Positions 5,941 to 6,222 of a stretch of 6,222 bases of DNA are shown in pieces. The DNA comes from Opitutia bacterium. GTDB lineage: Bacteria > Verrucomicrobiota > Verrucomicrobiia > Opitutales > Seribacteraceae. The stretch lies in NCBI GenBank assembly GCA_002692605.1, contig NZLE01000097.1:11196-17417 (forward strand). The letters run 5' to 3'. Position numbers and translations under genes: made by a program. Numbering within the stretch: the stretch's first letter is position 1; every line of letters begins with the position of its first letter. The notes under the pieces were generated by a model. It made no database searches, was not told where the DNA came from, and saw only the letters and a list, made by a program, of their open reading frames with translations.

Positions 5941-6222
5941 ATGAAAAAACAATTACCCCAATGGTTTGCCACTCGTGGCGCCGGTTGTCTTTTGCATATG
6001 ACTTCCTTACCTAGTTACTTCGGTATCGGCAACCTGGGCAAACAGGCTTACGAGTTTCTCGACTTTCTCAAGGCATCCGGATTCACTTCATGGCAGACCT
6101 GTCCCGTCGGTCCCACCGGTTTCGGAGATTCCCCCTATCAGGTCTTTTCGTCTTCCGCCGGTAATCCTTATCTCATTGACTGGGAACCGCTGATGACTGC
6201 CGGTCTGATCGAAAATCATGAG
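5941..6222 (+). CDS. malQ: 4-alpha-glucanotransferase (amylomaltase, GH77), N-terminal part (3' end outside window)
   Basis: The frame is open from ATG 5941 to the window edge (94 codons). MalQ transfers 1,4-glucan segments between maltodextrins in the cytosol and serves in maltose/glycogen metabolism. The fragment shows the GH77 N-terminal signature: GAGCLLHMTSLPSYFGIGNLG (residues 13-33), then a helix YEFLDFLKASGFTSWQ, CPVGPTGFGDSPYQ (64-77) and SAGNPYLID (82-90). These form the first barrel strand and the conserved substrate-side loop; the catalytic acids lie further on, outside the window. The start is well fixed: an in-frame TAA at 5935-5937 lies just upstream, so ATG 5941 is the first possible one. 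AAGGA (5936-5940) abuts the ATG with no spacing, so it is a poor ribosome binding site. A second ATG at residue 20 would cut into the conserved motif and is rejected. The gene follows lepB in the same direction after 93 bp. Confidence 0.94.
   Translation, partial: MKKQLPQWFATRGAGCLLHMTSLPSYFGIGNLGKQAYEFLDFLKASGFTSWQTCPVGPTGFGDSPYQVFSSSAGNPYLIDWEPLMTAGLIENHE

Noticed and set aside
5726..5944. A 72-codon plus-strand frame bridging lepB and malQ
   Set aside because: Most of it lies in another frame of the lepB box E region and it has no motif. It does not support a separate small gene.

Overview
The window (6222 bp, roughly 50% G+C) is an ordinary, densely packed piece of bacterial chromosome carrying housekeeping genes. 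I see no tRNA or rRNA gene, insertion sequence, phage gene or CRISPR array. The organism is probably a member of the Verrucomicrobiota, perhaps of the Opitutae/Puniceicoccales type. This rests on the general character of the proteins (an unusually long signal peptidase I, the MalQ N-terminus, starts without Shine-Dalgarno sequences) and is an inference, not a proof.

Layout. (1) Positions 1-267, plus strand: the 3' end of thiD (pyrimidine kinase of thiamine synthesis), whose 5' part lies outside the window. (2) Positions 275-2554, minus strand: a compact three-gene unit transcribed as dapA-dapB-ruvA with gaps of 7 and 17 bp. It combines the first two committed steps of the diaminopimelate/lysine pathway with the Holliday-junction-binding subunit RuvA. 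The unit ends tail-to-tail with thiD, only 7 bp from its stop. (3) Positions 2555-2642: an 88-bp divergent control region holding a near-perfect 11-bp inverted repeat inside a second, outer 7-bp inverted repeat. (4) Positions 2643-5847, plus strand: lepA (elongation factor 4) followed after 16 bp by lepB (signal peptidase I). This lepA-lepB pairing is known from many bacteria. The LepB here is large (461 aa), with a charged N-terminal cytosolic region and an extra segment of about 140 residues between the catalytic serine and the rest of the catalytic domain. (5) Positions 5848-5940: an AT-rich 93-bp gap with possible promoter and operator-like palindromes. (6) From 5941 to the window end, plus strand: the N-terminal 94 codons of malQ (4-alpha-glucanotransferase).

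How the genes work together. DapA and DapB act consecutively and their products feed lysine and peptidoglycan synthesis. LepA acts on ribosomes, and LepB releases exported proteins from the membrane. ThiD and MalQ are unrelated neighbours. Points deserving a second look are the dyad between dapA and lepA, the expanded LepB, the absence of Shine-Dalgarno sequences at all six visible starts, and the unusual placement of ruvA behind dapAB. I found no clear sign of a wholly new biological system.
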